Assembly: GCF_009653635.1 (NCBI RefSeq)
Contig: NZ_PPFD01000002.1
Location: forward strand, 620,001-684,000
DNA from: Endozoicomonas sp. OPT23
GTDB taxonomy: Bacteria > Pseudomonadota > Gammaproteobacteria > Pseudomonadales > Endozoicomonadaceae
Reading direction: 5' to 3'
DNA length: 64,000 nt
Below, in pieces: positions 20,701 to 29,683 of this stretch. The notes under the pieces are model-generated. The model did not search any database and was not told the origin of the DNA. It worked only from the letters and a program-made list of their open reading frames with translations. The position numbers and the translations under genes were made by a program. The stretch's first letter is position 1, and the number at the start of each line of letters is the position of its first letter.

Positions 20701-21121
20701 GGTAGTTAATGAAATTGCCCTTGCATTTAACTTTGTTGTCACTATCAGTCCAGCAATCCCCTTTGTGGTCAACAGTGGAATACCAGTTTTGGTAATAATA
20801 CGCAGGAGGGTAGTCAAAAGAATCGTTAGCTGGGTACGTAAGGCTGGTGGTGCTGCTTTTCTCTCCTACATAAAAGTCATTCGGGGTATTTGGGTCAAAA
20901 GGAGCGTAAGGGTAAGGTGGAATGACATCCTGATTATTTCCCGGAATTCGATAGGACATACTGCCTGATGAATCCAGTATCACCAGTACCTGGGGGCGGA
21001 TAGAGCTGGTTGAGTTACCCGCTGTAAAAATTTCACTGTCATCTGCTGAGCTTGCTGCTGAAAAAGTCAGAAGCCAGAGTAAAAAATATTTGGTCAAGAG
21101 TGCTGGTCTTATCGTTTTCAT
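17777..21121 (-). CDS. pilY1: Type IV pilus tip adhesin/biogenesis factor PilY1
   Basis: 1114 residues. A signal peptide (cleaved near AASSADD) is followed by a von Willebrand A domain with MIDAS motif ILDSSGSMSYR and YMTDGEPSG. The C-terminal half is the PilC/PilY beta-propeller, containing LRLVFGTNHGLLHF, repeated DxNGDG-type calcium sites (DANGDGNIVANDGD, DSNGNGFHD, DNNGDDSVSAADRA) and YAVDTGGNVFRFDIG. PilY1 sits at the pilus tip, primes assembly with minor pilins and binds surfaces or host cells. It follows pilX by 14 bp. No pilY2 is seen between it and pilE. Confidence 0.95.
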   Translation of the reverse strand: MKTIRPALLTKYFLLWLLTFSAASSADDSEIFTAGNSTSSIRPQVLVILDSSGSMSYRIPGNNQDVIPPYPYAPFDPNTPNDFYVGEKSSTTSLTYPANDSFDYPPAYYYQNWYSTVDHKGDCWTDSDNKVKCKGNFINYQKFARIEMAKHTINKIIAENPQIDFGIAEFSTSGKVIHQHVKERDSTAIPELINTVKGVWPKYGTPLCDTLYEVYRYYAGKSRTYGAAADAGGNNTNYTTPLRTCQNAYVIYMTDGEPSGEDKSANDKIKALTKDSSHCGNYKTGSQNKEHCMPRLAAYMANPGANGLDGQAATGPQKVYTYTIGFATDQDLLFDTANSGKGQCYTTVGNNTDPAAGCIAVDDVTQAFEGALQQILKGSSSFVSPAVAVNSFTRTETLDHAYFAMFEPDTNPEWRGNLKKLKIYTGKEVSPHNCATKTNLTPGTVVDRSCNPAIASGSLQLDEGISTFWGTTNDGKQVSEGGFGQILKNNNSSRTFYTNKAVSGAAESMRNLTDLSNNDLHISGNIIQHIILRIRYLRWIQGKNSNGNTRDWVLGDIQHSKPLTLNYGARTSSYSKSNPDLRLVFGTNHGLLHFVEDSGNTVTENWSFFAKETAKNLPILFNNQEDTAHPYGIDGEISHIRLDANGDGNIVANDGDRMVIFFGLRRGGDSYYAIDVTNPDAPPKLLWRIDSNTPGFSELGQSWAVPVPMIIPGHRNPITQDNQVTGHNYKFALAISAGYDGQDDAGSGQGMDDRRAGDAGNPTDSNNNELRPYSSRGRGLFIVDAGTGSLIKSFVAPDSITSNNNLDNRVEDSRFKWSVAAPPTVIDSNGNGFHDRIYAVDTGGNVFRFDIGLGKDSNDNEIAIWSAITLASLGIDENSTRVAPDSSNDRRFFYQPEAAKTRHAGKAFDAIMIGSGNRAHPTATTATERYYMIRDYATTYRRYGSCSNDCVAAPAVIKNNNLFDTTNNLIQEGDAAQKTTASNSLYAAKGWYINLGLATGSINTNEQAMTKARLLSGVLSFTTFSPSGAINSQSCAPGRGSSRVYSIDVHTAKARFDNNGDDSVSAADRALGVYSGVSGGGTTAAIGNKYIDILTGDEVNSKLGMNAYGWFQEK

Positions 21122-21135
21122 ACTACCTGACTTCT

Positions 21136-21684
21136 TCAGTTGCTGTCCGAGTTGACGGTGACCTGTACCCGGTCATCACTGGTGCGACGGAAGTCGCCTG
21201 TATTGTTAGCCTGTATCAGTAATTTGTACTGATCACTGATCAGGGTGCTGGTTATACCGGCTTTGACCTGGTTGGCTCTGAGGCGGTAGTAATCAGCAAT
21301 TTCACGGTTATAACCACTGGCGGTTTCCTTACGGTGTACTGGTTTACCTTCCGCGAGAAAAGATGCTGTGGTTGTTTCTGTAGTAACAGTGCAGGGAAAA
21401 ACCGCCTTCTGAGCATCGCTGAGTGCTGGGGGTGGGATGGCCGGGTTATAGGGATCACTTTCATCCATGCCGTTGCAGGTGTTGATATGAAATTGGCTGT
21501 CATCCAGCTCCGAAGTGGCGATAAGTTCCTGTTGTGCGGCATTGAATGTCAGTGTTTTCAGCTCAGCATTGGCCACCATTCTTGGTGACAGGGTCATCTG
21601 GTTGACACTGACGACAGCTGCACTGGTTAATAACAATAAAAATAGAAGTGCAGCAACCAGTGCCATTCCCTGTTGTGATTTCAT
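21136..21684 (-). CDS. pilX: Type IV minor pilin PilX
   Basis: 182 residues from ATG 21684, with AGGGAG upstream. A longer open frame to 22002 only reads antisense-like sequence through pilW and is not used. The leader MKSQQG is followed by MALVAALLFLLLLTSAAVVSVNQM, the PilX_N pattern, which lacks Glu5 as is usual for PilX/GspK-type initiating pilins. Part of the fimU-pilV-pilW-pilX-pilY1-pilE operon. Confidence 0.9.
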   Translation of the reverse strand: MKSQQGMALVAALLFLLLLTSAAVVSVNQMTLSPRMVANAELKTLTFNAAQQELIATSELDDSQFHINTCNGMDESDPYNPAIPPPALSDAQKAVFPCTVTTETTTASFLAEGKPVHRKETASGYNREIADYYRLRANQVKAGITSTLISDQYKLLIQANNTGDFRRTSDDRVQVTVNSDSN

Positions 21685-21700
21685 AGCGGCTGACTCCCTG

Positions 21701-22651
21701 CTATTGCTGTTGCCTGATGGCCTGGTTATAGAGGTACACGGTATTGCTGGCGAGCAGTCGATGTCGATTGTCGCCACCACCACGGACGTTAATGTCACCC
21801 AGCTGGTAAGTGTTGTTATTCGTGAAGCTATTGTCCGGTGTGCTTTGAGCCAGCAGGTATAATTCGATGCTGCGTACTCTGCGCCACATATCTCTGGTCC
21901 AGCCGGCAGGGTTGGCAGGGGCTTCAACAGTTCTTGTAATATTTCCCGTAGCATTACTGGCCAGACCAAGACGAATTCGAAAGCTATCAATATTGCTGGC
22001 AATGGTTGTTTTAGCTAAGCCGTTGCCTGCCAATCTGAGTAAGATCAGCTCGTTACTGGCGTTGAGATAGAAAAGACTAAAATGATATTCACGAATAACT
22101 GCGTCTGGATAGCCAGTGGGTGCGGTATCGCCTCGAAAGAGCCTGCCTTCCGTTGTGTTGGCAATAATATAGTTGCCGGTAGCCTGTAAATTGGCAGGCG
22201 GGACAACAGGTCCAAAAGGGCCTTTCACCAGCAGCCAGTCTGAAGGGGAGGCATTGTTACCCATATAGCTGCCTGTGCGTGCGTCGGTAACACAAGTAAA
22301 AATATTGTTACTGGATCGCCCCGTGAGTATTGGGTTGTTTCTATCCAGTGCAGAAGCGATACCATTGCAGTCACTGGCAACGGCAAAACCACCAACAGAA
22401 ATTTCTTCAAACTGAGCCCCATTGGCATAACCTGAGGAACCTATCGATCTAGCAATCAGAGTTAGTGCCGTATGAGCATTAGTGTCCAATTGTGTGTAGC
22501 GGTTACTGCTTTGTTGTACGGACAGGTTATTGATGTAAAGAGCTGCAACACCGGTCAGTAGCATTAATGACAGAGTGCTGGCAATCATCAGCTCGATCAG
22601 AGAAAGGCCTGATTGTTTTTGTATTTTTGTTTTTACAGCAAAACAATCCAT
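21701..22651 (-). CDS. pilW: Type IV minor pilin PilW
   Basis: 316 residues. Leader ...KIQKQSG is cleaved before LSLIELMIASTLSLMLLTGVAALYI. The long C-terminal globular domain, QSSNRY..LDTNAHTALTLIARSIGSSGYANG block and length are characteristic of PilW. It starts 10 bp after pilV and ends 16 bp before pilX. Confidence 0.92.
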   Translation of the reverse strand: MDCFAVKTKIQKQSGLSLIELMIASTLSLMLLTGVAALYINNLSVQQSSNRYTQLDTNAHTALTLIARSIGSSGYANGAQFEEISVGGFAVASDCNGIASALDRNNPILTGRSSNNIFTCVTDARTGSYMGNNASPSDWLLVKGPFGPVVPPANLQATGNYIIANTTEGRLFRGDTAPTGYPDAVIREYHFSLFYLNASNELILLRLAGNGLAKTTIASNIDSFRIRLGLASNATGNITRTVEAPANPAGWTRDMWRRVRSIELYLLAQSTPDNSFTNNNTYQLGDINVRGGGDNRHRLLASNTVYLYNQAIRQQQ

Positions 22652-22661
22652 GTTTACTCTC

Positions 22662-23219
22662 TTAAACGTTTATACGTGTTTTGATGATCAACATACGTCG
22701 TAAGTCGTTCTTGATGTTGGCAGGTGACTTGAAGTCCGCATCATCATCGCCGCAGTCATTGGTGCGACTGTCGGATCTTGGGTATTTTCCGCGCCAGGCG
22801 ATTTCCAGTTCAACTTGATCAGTATTTGTGACAGATATGCAGGCTACCGGTGCAATCAGGCCACCGATGTTGCTGTCACCACTGTTCTTGCTGGAGCTAC
22901 CAATAAGGTTGCTACTCCATTGCCATAAATCAAAAGCGGCTACTTGTGCAGGAGAGCAGTTAGCATTGTTGCCACTGCATAAAACAGGTGGTTGATTATT
23001 TTGGGCAGATACACTGCCATGATAGCTGGCAAGGCCACCGGCATTCGCTGTCATTCTGGCAACAATATCGTTGGCCAGATGCAGAGCCGTGGCTCTCTGT
23101 CGTGTTTCCTGAATGTTTTTATGTGCTTCAGTTATCAGTGCGGCCATACCCAGCAGGCCAACTGAGACGATCATCAGTGCAACCAGCACTTCGATCATGG
23201 TGAATCCTTTTGACTTCAT
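22662..23219 (-). CDS. pilV: Type IV minor pilin PilV
   Basis: 185 residues. Leader MKSKG precedes FTMIEVLVALMIVSVGLLGMAALI, with Glu5. The block RQRATALHLANDIVARMTANAGG is typical of PilV. Cysteines in LCSGNNANCSPA may form a loop. PilV links pilus tip complex subunits during assembly. Confidence 0.92.
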   Translation of the reverse strand: MKSKGFTMIEVLVALMIVSVGLLGMAALITEAHKNIQETRQRATALHLANDIVARMTANAGGLASYHGSVSAQNNQPPVLCSGNNANCSPAQVAAFDLWQWSSNLIGSSSKNSGDSNIGGLIAPVACISVTNTDQVELEIAWRGKYPRSDSRTNDCGDDDADFKSPANIKNDLRRMLIIKTRINV

Positions 23220-23275
23220 GAGAAATACCTTTTTCTCTATCCAGAAGGTTGTTCTTTAGTTCTAATATTTGCTCT

Positions 23276-23758
23276 TTAATTGCTCTCGGTTACACAAGGG
23301 GTAGTACAACTGTTTTTACTCAGGGCAAAAGCACCACCTGCTTCGATGGTGAGTACTGACTGCACAGAGGCTTTAGTATGGGAAACAGATATATTGGCAC
23401 CGGTAAAAAGACCCATGCTATTAAATGAAAGTGCGTTGGCAGAGTTGATGACAGTATCGCTGTTAAAAGCGGGTAAGGTTTTTATTGTAGTACCGGATAC
23501 TGAAATACTGGTGTCACCTTGCCAGCTATTGGATGGTGTTATGGTAACGGTATCGCCACGGGTTATTGCTTCCGAACGAGCAAAAGCCAGAATGTCATGA
23601 ATGTTCTGACCCTGATTTTTAACGCGATTATTCGCAAGAGTTGTGGTGAGGGAGGGGTATGCTATAGCTGCAAGAATTCCCATTACAGCAAGGGTTACCA
23701 TTAACTCTATAAGAGTAAAACCGCTGCTGTTTCTTGCCTGCCTGAATCGTATATCCAT
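23276..23758 (-). CDS. fimU: Type IV minor pilin FimU/FimT (GspH-like)
   Basis: 160 residues from ATG 23758; a TTG two codons upstream is possible. The prepilin segment is SSG / FTLIELMVTLAVMGILAAIAYPSL. The GspH/FimT block FARSEAITRGDTVTI follows, and a C-terminal Cys pair (CTTPC) is present. First gene of the minor pilin operon; FimU versus FimT naming is by position. No ribosome-binding site is obvious. Confidence 0.87.
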   Translation of the reverse strand: MDIRFRQARNSSGFTLIELMVTLAVMGILAAIAYPSLTTTLANNRVKNQGQNIHDILAFARSEAITRGDTVTITPSNSWQGDTSISVSGTTIKTLPAFNSDTVINSANALSFNSMGLFTGANISVSHTKASVQSVLTIEAGGAFALSKNSCTTPCVTESN

Positions 23759-23892
23759 ATACAACTGACCGAAACTGAATTGTTATTGTTCGAGCGAGAT
23801 TAGATCATGATGGTTGGGATCTAACAAGAAAACTAATGTAAAAGTACTGGTTTTCCTGTGAAAAATACTCAAAATTGTGAGGTGTGTCGTAT

Positions 23893-23922
23893 AAAAGGGA
23901 CTATGAATGATTAGTCCCTTTT
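23893..23922. terminator. Terminator between rpe and fimU
   Basis: An 11-bp perfect stem (AAAAGGGACTA / TAGTCCCTTTT) with an eight-base loop lies 14 bp after the rpe stop on the minus strand. A4/T4 ends make it a plausible intrinsic terminator. Confidence 0.75.
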
Positions 23923-23936
23923 AGTAGTTATCTGAC

Positions 23937-24614
23937 TTACAGAGAGCCTGTCTGGGCCAGCTCCTGACGCATTTCGTTAATTACAGTTTTATAGTCGTCA
24001 GCATTAAAAATGGCAGAGCCTGCTACAAAGGTATCAGCACCTGCTTCAGCAATTTGTCGTATGTTCTGAACGCCAACACCGCCATCCACTTCCAGACGAA
24101 TATCAAGACCGCTGTCGTCAATAAGTTTGCGAACCTTACGCAGTTTACGCAGGGTAGAAGGAATAAACTTCTGGCCGCCAAAACCAGGGTTTACTGACAT
24201 CAGTAGAACCATATCCAGCTTGTCGATGACGTATTCAATAATATCTGGAGACGTTGCCGGGTTGAGGACCAGTCCTGCTTTGCAGCCACCTTCGCGAATG
24301 AGTTGCAAACTACGGTCTACATGATCGGAGGCTTCCGGGTGGAAGGTGATCATGCTCGCACCGGCATCAATAAAGTCGCCAATCATTTTATCGACCGGGC
24401 TGACCATCAGGTGGACGTCGATAGGTGCGGTAACGCCATGATTGCGAAGTGCCTTGCAGACCATTGGGCCAATGGTCATATTAGGCACATAGTGGTTGTC
24501 CATAACATCGAAGTGGACCCAGTCTGCGCCGGAGGCGATGACGTTGTCGACCTCTTCACCCAGACGGGCAAAATCTGCGGAGAGGATACTGGGAGCGATA
24601 ATAAAGTCGCGCAT
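23937..24614 (-). CDS. rpe: Ribulose-phosphate 3-epimerase
   Basis: 225-residue TIM barrel. Motifs: [16 protein letters not shown] (N terminus), [20 protein letters not shown] (metal His and catalytic Asp), [26 protein letters not shown] and EVDGGV (second catalytic Asp). It interconverts ribulose-5-P and xylulose-5-P in the pentose phosphate pathway. Separated from gph by the pilin operon. Confidence 0.97.
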   Translation of the reverse strand: MRDFIIAPSILSADFARLGEEVDNVIASGADWVHFDVMDNHYVPNMTIGPMVCKALRNHGVTAPIDVHLMVSPVDKMIGDFIDAGASMITFHPEASDHVDRSLQLIREGGCKAGLVLNPATSPDIIEYVIDKLDMVLLMSVNPGFGGQKFIPSTLRKLRKVRKLIDDSGLDIRLEVDGGVGVQNIRQIAEAGADTFVAGSAIFNADDYKTVINEMRQELAQTGSL

Positions 24615-24711
24615 GTTGAGTTCCGGTGTATTCCGTTCAGGTTTGGGCGGAATTCTAGACTTTTCGCTGTCGGCTGTCAGTCATTTTCACTCTTTAGAGG
24701 TCAGCTTTCTG

Positions 24712-26058
24712 CTACTCCCCGTTTGCTGCCAGACGATTTTCCTCAACCCAGGCAATCAAAAGCATAGCCATTGCGGCAAGGCAAGAGGCGATAAGAACCT
24801 GAAAGCCACCGTCCCAGCCAAAGCGATCGACAATCAAGCCCATGGCAATATTGGCAAACAGCGCACCACCCAGATAACCGAACAGGCCTGTTAGTCCCGC
24901 TGCTGTTCCGGCTGCTTTTTTGGGGACAAGATCAAGGGCGTGAACACCAATCAGCATAACCGGGCCATATATAAGGAAGCCGATGGTGATCAAAGCCAGG
25001 TTATCCACAAGCGGGTTACCCGGAGGATTTTGCCAGTAGACGACAACTGCAATCAGAACAAAGAACAGGTACACAAGGCTGGCTGGGGCACGGCGGCCTC
25101 TGAAATAGCGGTCGCTGAGATAGCCGCAAAGCAGTGTGCCGGGTATGCCTGCAAATTCATATAAAAAGTAAGCCCAGCTGCTGCCGCTCATAGAGAAGCC
25201 TTTGACTTCACTTAAATAAGCTGGCGCCCAGTCAAGAACGCCGTAGCGAACCAGATACACGAAAGCATTGGCAATGGCGATGTACCAAAGCAGGCGATTG
25301 TTAAGAACGTACTCAAAGAAAATCTCTTTTGCTGAAAATTCTTTCTCGTGAGCTTCGTCGTATGAAAAGGCGTGCGGGTAGTCGCCGGTGTACTGCTCTA
25401 TGGCTGGAAGCCCGCAGGATTGTGGCGTGTCTCTGACCAGTAACCAGCTGGCGACAGCTGTTCCCATAGCAACCAGGCCAGCAAAATAAAAGATACTGTG
25501 CCAGTCGACAAAAAGGCTCATGCCCAGAACGGCCAAAGGGCCAATCAAACCACCGCCAACATTGTGAGCAAGATTCCAGGTGGCGGCTCTTGTCCCTCGT
25601 TCGCTGACTGAAAACCAGTGGACAATAACCCGTCCGCTTGATGGCCAGCCCATGCCCTGAAACCAGCCATTGAAAAACAGTAGAGTGAACATCATCGGAA
25701 TGCTGGCTGTGGCAAATGGTGCTATGCCCATCAGAATCATAGTCAGTGCGCTGAGGACCAGACCTATGGTGATGAATTTTCGGGCATCGCTTCGGTCGGA
25801 AAGGTTACCCATCAGAAACTTGCTGATGCCATAAGCAATGGAAACACCTGATAAAGCGAATCCCAGCTCAGACTTACTGAAGCCTTCTTCTATTAAATGA
25901 GGGATGGCGAGAGAGAAGTTCTTCCGTACCAGGTAGTAGCCGGCGTAACCGATAAATATCCCCAGGAAAACCTGGTTTCGTAACCGCTGGTAGGTGGAGT
26001 CGAGTTCTTCGCTGGCAACAGGTGGCTGGTGCTCAGCTGGTTTTAACAGCTTATTCAT
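24712..26058 (-). CDS. glpT: Glycerol-3-phosphate:phosphate antiporter GlpT (MFS)
   Basis: 448 residues, ATG 26058 with AGGA upstream (an adjacent TTG is not used). Twelve hydrophobic segments and organophosphate antiporter signatures are present: [100 protein letters not shown] and [24 protein letters not shown]. The blocks match GlpT more than UhpT. It imports glycerol-3-phosphate in exchange for phosphate. No glpQ or glpD is adjacent. Confidence 0.93.
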   Translation of the reverse strand: MNKLLKPAEHQPPVASEELDSTYQRLRNQVFLGIFIGYAGYYLVRKNFSLAIPHLIEEGFSKSELGFALSGVSIAYGISKFLMGNLSDRSDARKFITIGLVLSALTMILMGIAPFATASIPMMFTLLFFNGWFQGMGWPSSGRVIVHWFSVSERGTRAATWNLAHNVGGGLIGPLAVLGMSLFVDWHSIFYFAGLVAMGTAVASWLLVRDTPQSCGLPAIEQYTGDYPHAFSYDEAHEKEFSAKEIFFEYVLNNRLLWYIAIANAFVYLVRYGVLDWAPAYLSEVKGFSMSGSSWAYFLYEFAGIPGTLLCGYLSDRYFRGRRAPASLVYLFFVLIAVVVYWQNPPGNPLVDNLALITIGFLIYGPVMLIGVHALDLVPKKAAGTAAGLTGLFGYLGGALFANIAMGLIVDRFGWDGGFQVLIASCLAAMAMLLIAWVEENRLAANGE

Positions 26059-26259
26059 CAATTCCTGACTTTAATGAGTAGTTACTTTTTATGAATAGCT
26101 CTATTCGTTTAAATGTTAAGTCAGCTTTTGTTAATAAACTGAAAGAAGGATGAACGGAGCAACTGCGCTGCCATTGTTGCCAAGGCATGAAAGCGCACTG
26201 CATATAAAGGTAGATTATTTTTAGTTCTCAGTATGAGTATTTGTTGTTCTGGTGCGAGA

Positions 26260-26297
26260 ACAGAGGTGCTGCATAAGGAGCCATTCAGCACCTCTGT
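26260..26297. terminator. Hairpin 3' of the aldo/keto reductase gene
   Basis: A 12-bp perfect stem (ACAGAGGTGCTG / CAGCACCTCTGT) with a 14-base loop starts 12 bp after the stop codon on the minus strand. Only a short T-rich stretch follows. Confidence 0.55.
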
Positions 26298-26309
26298 CAT
26301 TATTGGTGT

Positions 26310-27341
26310 TTATGGGGCGGGGTTTGGTTGTGCTTTGTGGATGGCCTCGATGCCTTTGAGTATATCTTCAGAAAGTACCAGCTCTGATGACTTCAGATTG
26401 CTCTCAAGCTGTTCCAGAGAAGTTGCACCAATAATGTTACTGGTCACAAAGCTGCGGCTGGTCACATAAGCCAGAGCCATCTGGACAGGATCCAGATTGT
26501 TCTTTCGTGCCAGTTCTACATAAGCGGTAATGGCTGTAATGGCTTCATCCGAGTTATAGCGCTGAAAGCGTTCATAAAGGCTGAGTCTTGCCCCTTCAGG
26601 TCTGGCTCCGTTCATATATTTGCCAGAAAGTGTTCCGAAAGCCAGAGGCGAATAGGCCAGCAGGCCCAGATTTTCTTTGTGAGCTACTTCAGCCAGTCCA
26701 ACTTCGAACGTTCTGTTCAGCAGGTTGTAAGGGTTCTGAACGCTAACCGGGCCGGTCATTCTCTTACTTCGGCTGATGCGCAGGTGTTCCATCGAGCCCC
26801 ATGGTGTTTCATTGGAAAGGCCGTACTGGCGAATCTTGCCTGCCTTGATCAGCTTTTCCAGTGCATCAATGGTTTCTTCAATCGGAGTTCCATTAAAGCC
26901 TTCAAGGTGCTCATAACCTAACTTGCCGAAGAAGTTGGTGTTTCTGTCAGGCCAGTGCAGCTGGTAAAGGTCGATGCATTCAACCCCAAGACGCTTCAGG
27001 GAGCCTTCAATGGCTTTTTCAATATGCTCCGGCGTCATCATTCGACCACCGTTCATATAGTCGAAGCCCGGGCCGCAGATTTTGGTGGCCAGTACCAGAT
27101 CATTGTGATGGCCACGCTGCTTCAGCCAATTGCCAATAATAGTTTCGGTGGCTGTGTAGGTTTCTGATTTTGGAGGAACCGGATACATTTCTGCGGTATC
27201 GATGAAATTGACACCATAGTCCACAGCCATATCGAGCTGAGTAAAAGCCTCGTCCTGAGTGTTCTGTTCACCCCATGTCATGGTGCCCAGACAGATAGAA
27301 CTGACTTCGATGTCAGTATTTCCCAGTGTTCTCATTTCCAC
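26310..27341 (-). CDS. tas: Aldo/keto reductase, Tas family
   Basis: 343 residues. The catalytic tetrad region is visible: D-T-A-E-M-Y (Asp, Tyr) in NFIDTAEMYPVPP, LATKICGP (Lys) and YQLHWPDR (His). Other blocks GNWLKQRG, VQNPYNLLNRTFEVGLAEV, LAYSPLAFGTLSGKY and NIIGATSLEQL match E. coli Tas closely. It is an NADP(H)-dependent oxidoreductase of unknown physiological substrate. GTG 27341 or ATG 27335 may be the start; the site is weak for both. Confidence 0.88.
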   Translation of the reverse strand: MEMRTLGNTDIEVSSICLGTMTWGEQNTQDEAFTQLDMAVDYGVNFIDTAEMYPVPPKSETYTATETIIGNWLKQRGHHNDLVLATKICGPGFDYMNGGRMMTPEHIEKAIEGSLKRLGVECIDLYQLHWPDRNTNFFGKLGYEHLEGFNGTPIEETIDALEKLIKAGKIRQYGLSNETPWGSMEHLRISRSKRMTGPVSVQNPYNLLNRTFEVGLAEVAHKENLGLLAYSPLAFGTLSGKYMNGARPEGARLSLYERFQRYNSDEAITAITAYVELARKNNLDPVQMALAYVTSRSFVTSNIIGATSLEQLESNLKSSELVLSEDILKGIEAIHKAQPNPAP

Positions 27342-27515
27342 AGTAAGGAGTGCTCCGTATTCAAATTTTTCGAGGGCAGGGTAATCTACAGCTTTTATAA
27401 TACGACTTATTCGATTAAACGATATTGTCGGCCTGGACTGGCTGGCGGTATAACGCTGTTGGCACAGTAGTTTCCGCTGATTCCCTGAAAACTCAAGTTT
27501 AAGAGCTATAAAGGG

Positions 27516-27544
27516 CTTTCATTCCTGCACACAGGCGATATAAT
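27516..27544 (+). promoter_or_regulatory. Candidate sigma-70 promoter for rplM-rpsI
   Basis: A perfect TATAAT (27539-27544) preceded by GA is found 145 bp upstream of rplM, with CTTTCA 17 bp before it as a weak -35. The rest of the 348-bp gap holds the long leader of the ribosomal operon; I see no gene in it. Confidence 0.5.
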
Positions 27545-27689
27545 ACCGCACCCGTTTCCCAAATGAGCGCCCAATGTTTTCAACAGGCCGGATTCAAAAT
27601 GGGATAGAGCTATTAGCCTGGCTCCACCCACAAGGGAACGGCCAAGTTAGAACAGGTATTGCGTGAGCAATATCATTGAGGCGAAATTA

Positions 27690-28118
27690 ATGAAAACTTT
27701 TAGTGCGAAGCCAGAAACCGTAAAACGTGACTGGTACGTGGTAGACGCTGAAGGCAAGACCCTCGGTCGTCTGGCTACTGAAATTGCAAGCCGCCTGCGC
27801 GGTAAGCACAAGCCTGAGTACACTCCTCACGTAGACACCGGCGATTACATCGTTGTTGTTAACGCTGAGAAAGTGCACGTTACTGGCCGTAAGGCATCTA
27901 ACAAGATGTATTACCGTCACACTGGCTTCCCTGGTGGTCTGCGTGAGGCCAGCTTTGAAAAGCTGATCGCACATAAGCCAGAAATGATCATCGAAAAGGC
28001 TGTTAAAGGCATGCTGCCAAAAGGTCCTCTGGGCCGCGAAATGTACCGCAAGATGAAAGTCTACGCTGGTACTGAGCATCCGCATGCTTCTCAGCAGCCA
28101 CAGAAACTTGACATTTAA
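27690..28118 (+). CDS. rplM: 50S ribosomal protein L13
   Basis: 142 residues from ATG 27690 ([20 protein letters not shown]), identical in length to E. coli L13; a ten-codon upstream extension is rejected. Signatures: [46 protein letters not shown] and [20 protein letters not shown]. Early assembly protein of the large subunit. rpsI follows 12 bp later. Confidence 0.98.
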   Translation: MKTFSAKPETVKRDWYVVDAEGKTLGRLATEIASRLRGKHKPEYTPHVDTGDYIVVVNAEKVHVTGRKASNKMYYRHTGFPGGLREASFEKLIAHKPEMIIEKAVKGMLPKGPLGREMYRKMKVYAGTEHPHASQQPQKLDI

Positions 28119-28130
28119 TCGGGGGTAGTT

Positions 28131-28523
28131 ATGTCAGTGACTCAATACTACGGTACTGGACGTCGTAAGTCCTCTACCGCTCGTGTTTTCCTGAAAGCAG
28201 GTTCCGGCAGCATCGTTGTTAACGGTCGCAGCCTTGACGAATACTTCGGTCGTGAGACTGCTCGTATGGTTGTTCGTCAGCCTCTGGAACTGACCGAGTT
28301 GTTAGAAAAGTTTGACCTGAAAATCACCGTTACTGGCGGTGGTGGTTCTGGTCAGGCTGGTGCGATCCGTCACGGTATCACCCGTGCTCTGATGCAGTAT
28401 GACGAAACTCTGCGCCCATCTCTTCGCAAGGCTGGTTACGTTACTCGTGACGCCCGTGAAGTTGAGCGTAAGAAGGTTGGTCTGCGTAAAGCGCGTAAGC
28501 GTCCGCAGTTCTCCAAGCGTTAA
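28131..28523 (+). CDS. rpsI: 30S ribosomal protein S9
   Basis: 130 residues, the same as E. coli. [21 protein letters not shown] at the N terminus, [19 protein letters not shown] mid-protein and the basic tail ending KRPQFSKR, whose terminal Arg reaches the P-site tRNA. GGGGG precedes the ATG. Confidence 0.98.
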   Translation: MSVTQYYGTGRRKSSTARVFLKAGSGSIVVNGRSLDEYFGRETARMVVRQPLELTELLEKFDLKITVTGGGGSGQAGAIRHGITRALMQYDETLRPSLRKAGYVTRDAREVERKKVGLRKARKRPQFSKR

Positions 28524-28560
28524 TCTGCTGGCGTCTGTTTCAGGCGCCGTTCAGATCGAA

Positions 28561-28589
28561 AACGTCCGCTTTTGCGGGCGTTTTTTTTT
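28561..28589 (+). terminator. Intrinsic terminator of rplM-rpsI
   Basis: A 9-bp stem AACGTCCGC/GCGGGCGTT (one G-U) with TTTT loop runs into T9. A separate 8-bp hairpin (28530-28548, loop TTT) lies just before it, 6 bp after rpsI. Confidence 0.9.
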
Positions 28590-28880
28590 GCTCTTTTGGA
28601 AATTATTTTTCCGATACCAGGTTGTTGTCTTTTGGTTTTTTATGATGATGTGTGAAAGCTTCATTGATGCGAGTCAGTAAAAAATCATTCAAACAGGCAT
28701 TGAAAAAATAATTTTCAGGTGTGCGTAAGGGGTGTTGCAGGCTAATTAAGTAAAAGCGCATGTAAGGCTTTTGTATAGTTTGCAAAACCAGTATCATTAC
28801 GCATTGCTGCTAGGGTGGGCAGGTACAAACAGAATATAGCTCTATTCGGGGAAGGGAAAAGTCGCCAAGACAGTCCCTCC

Positions 28881-28915
28881 AAAAAGAGTCCTGAATTAAA
28901 AGGATTACTCTTTTT
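28881..28915 (+). terminator. Hairpin with T-run in the petABC leader (possible attenuator)
   Basis: AAAAAGAGT pairs with ACTCTTTTT, and inner CCT pairs with AGG (three-base bulge), leaving an eight-base loop and ending in T5. It lies 175 bp before petA, after the rpsI terminator, so it could attenuate petABC. The rest of the 566-bp gap (28524-29089) holds no credible gene. Confidence 0.5.
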
Positions 28916-28941
28916 CTCCCTGCTAGGCTCTTATGTCTGAG

Positions 28942-28979
28942 GCTACCGGCTTTGATTAAAGCTACCGGCTTTGATTGAA
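28942..28979 (+). repeat. Two tandem 19-bp repeats upstream of petA
   Basis: GCTACCGGCTTTGATTAAA is followed directly by GCTACCGGCTTTGATTGAA (one difference). They lie about 110 bp before the petA start. Function unknown; could be a direct-repeat binding site or slippage duplication. Confidence 0.7.
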
Positions 28980-29089
28980 ACCAAAAAGCTTTGTTTAGGG
29001 GCACAGGCTTTGCTGAAGATTATTCAAGTCCCACCCGTGAATTAAAAGAAGTCATTGGGCATGAATGCCCTGATGGGGAGAGTAGGTTA

Positions 29090-29683
29090 ATGAGTGACAA
29101 CGGCGTAAATACCAGCCGGCGCCGCTTTCTCGTGGCTGCGACTTCGGTGGTGGGGGCTGCCGGAGCCGTTGGGGTCGCAACACCTTTCGTGAAATCGTGG
29201 AATCCAAGTGCCAAGGCGAAAGCTGCTGGTGCTCCCGTGAAGGTGAACCTCAGCAAATTGGAGCCGGGACAGCAAGTCGTAGTTGAGTGGCGAGGAAAGC
29301 CGGTTTTCGTGGTTCGCAGAACCAAGGAAATGTTAGACAATCTTCCTGTTCAGGATGATTTGTTGCGCGATCCAAAGTCCGAGAAATCCGAGCAGCCATC
29401 TTATGCTGCAAACGAGTATCGTGCTGCCAAAGAAGAATACCTGATATTGGTGGGTCTCTGCACACACCTGGGTTGTTCTCCAAAATACATGCCTGAAGTT
29501 AAGCCGATGGAATTTGAACCAAAATGGAAAGGTGGTTACCACTGTCCATGTCACGGTTCCAAGTTTGATTTGGCCGGCCGTGTATATAAAGGCGTTCCTG
29601 CACCGACCAATCTGGTCGTGCCTCCTTACACCTTTGAAAGCGACACTGTTGTGATTGTCGGTCAAGATGAGGAGAATGCCTGA
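29090..29683 (+). CDS. petA: Ubiquinol-cytochrome c reductase, Rieske iron-sulfur subunit
   Basis: 197 residues from ATG 29090 with GGGGAG upstream. N-terminal SRRRFLVAATSVVGAAGAVGVAT is a twin-arginine-like anchor. The cluster motifs CTHLGC and CPCHGSKFD provide the two Cys and two His ligands of the [2Fe-2S] centre. It passes electrons from ubiquinol to cytochrome c1 on the periplasmic face. Its stop TGA overlaps the petB ATG by one base. Confidence 0.97.
   Translation: MSDNGVNTSRRRFLVAATSVVGAAGAVGVATPFVKSWNPSAKAKAAGAPVKVNLSKLEPGQQVVVEWRGKPVFVVRRTKEMLDNLPVQDDLLRDPKSEKSEQPSYAANEYRAAKEEYLILVGLCTHLGCSPKYMPEVKPMEFEPKWKGGYHCPCHGSKFDLAGRVYKGVPAPTNLVVPPYTFESDTVVIVGQDEENA

Noticed and set aside
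21685-22002. N-terminal extension of PilX
   Set aside because: The extension overlaps pilW in another frame and would bury the prepilin leader, which must be N-terminal.
28810-29004. 64-codon minus-strand frame in the petA leader
   Set aside because: No ribosome-binding site, no similarity, and it overlaps hairpin and repeat structures.
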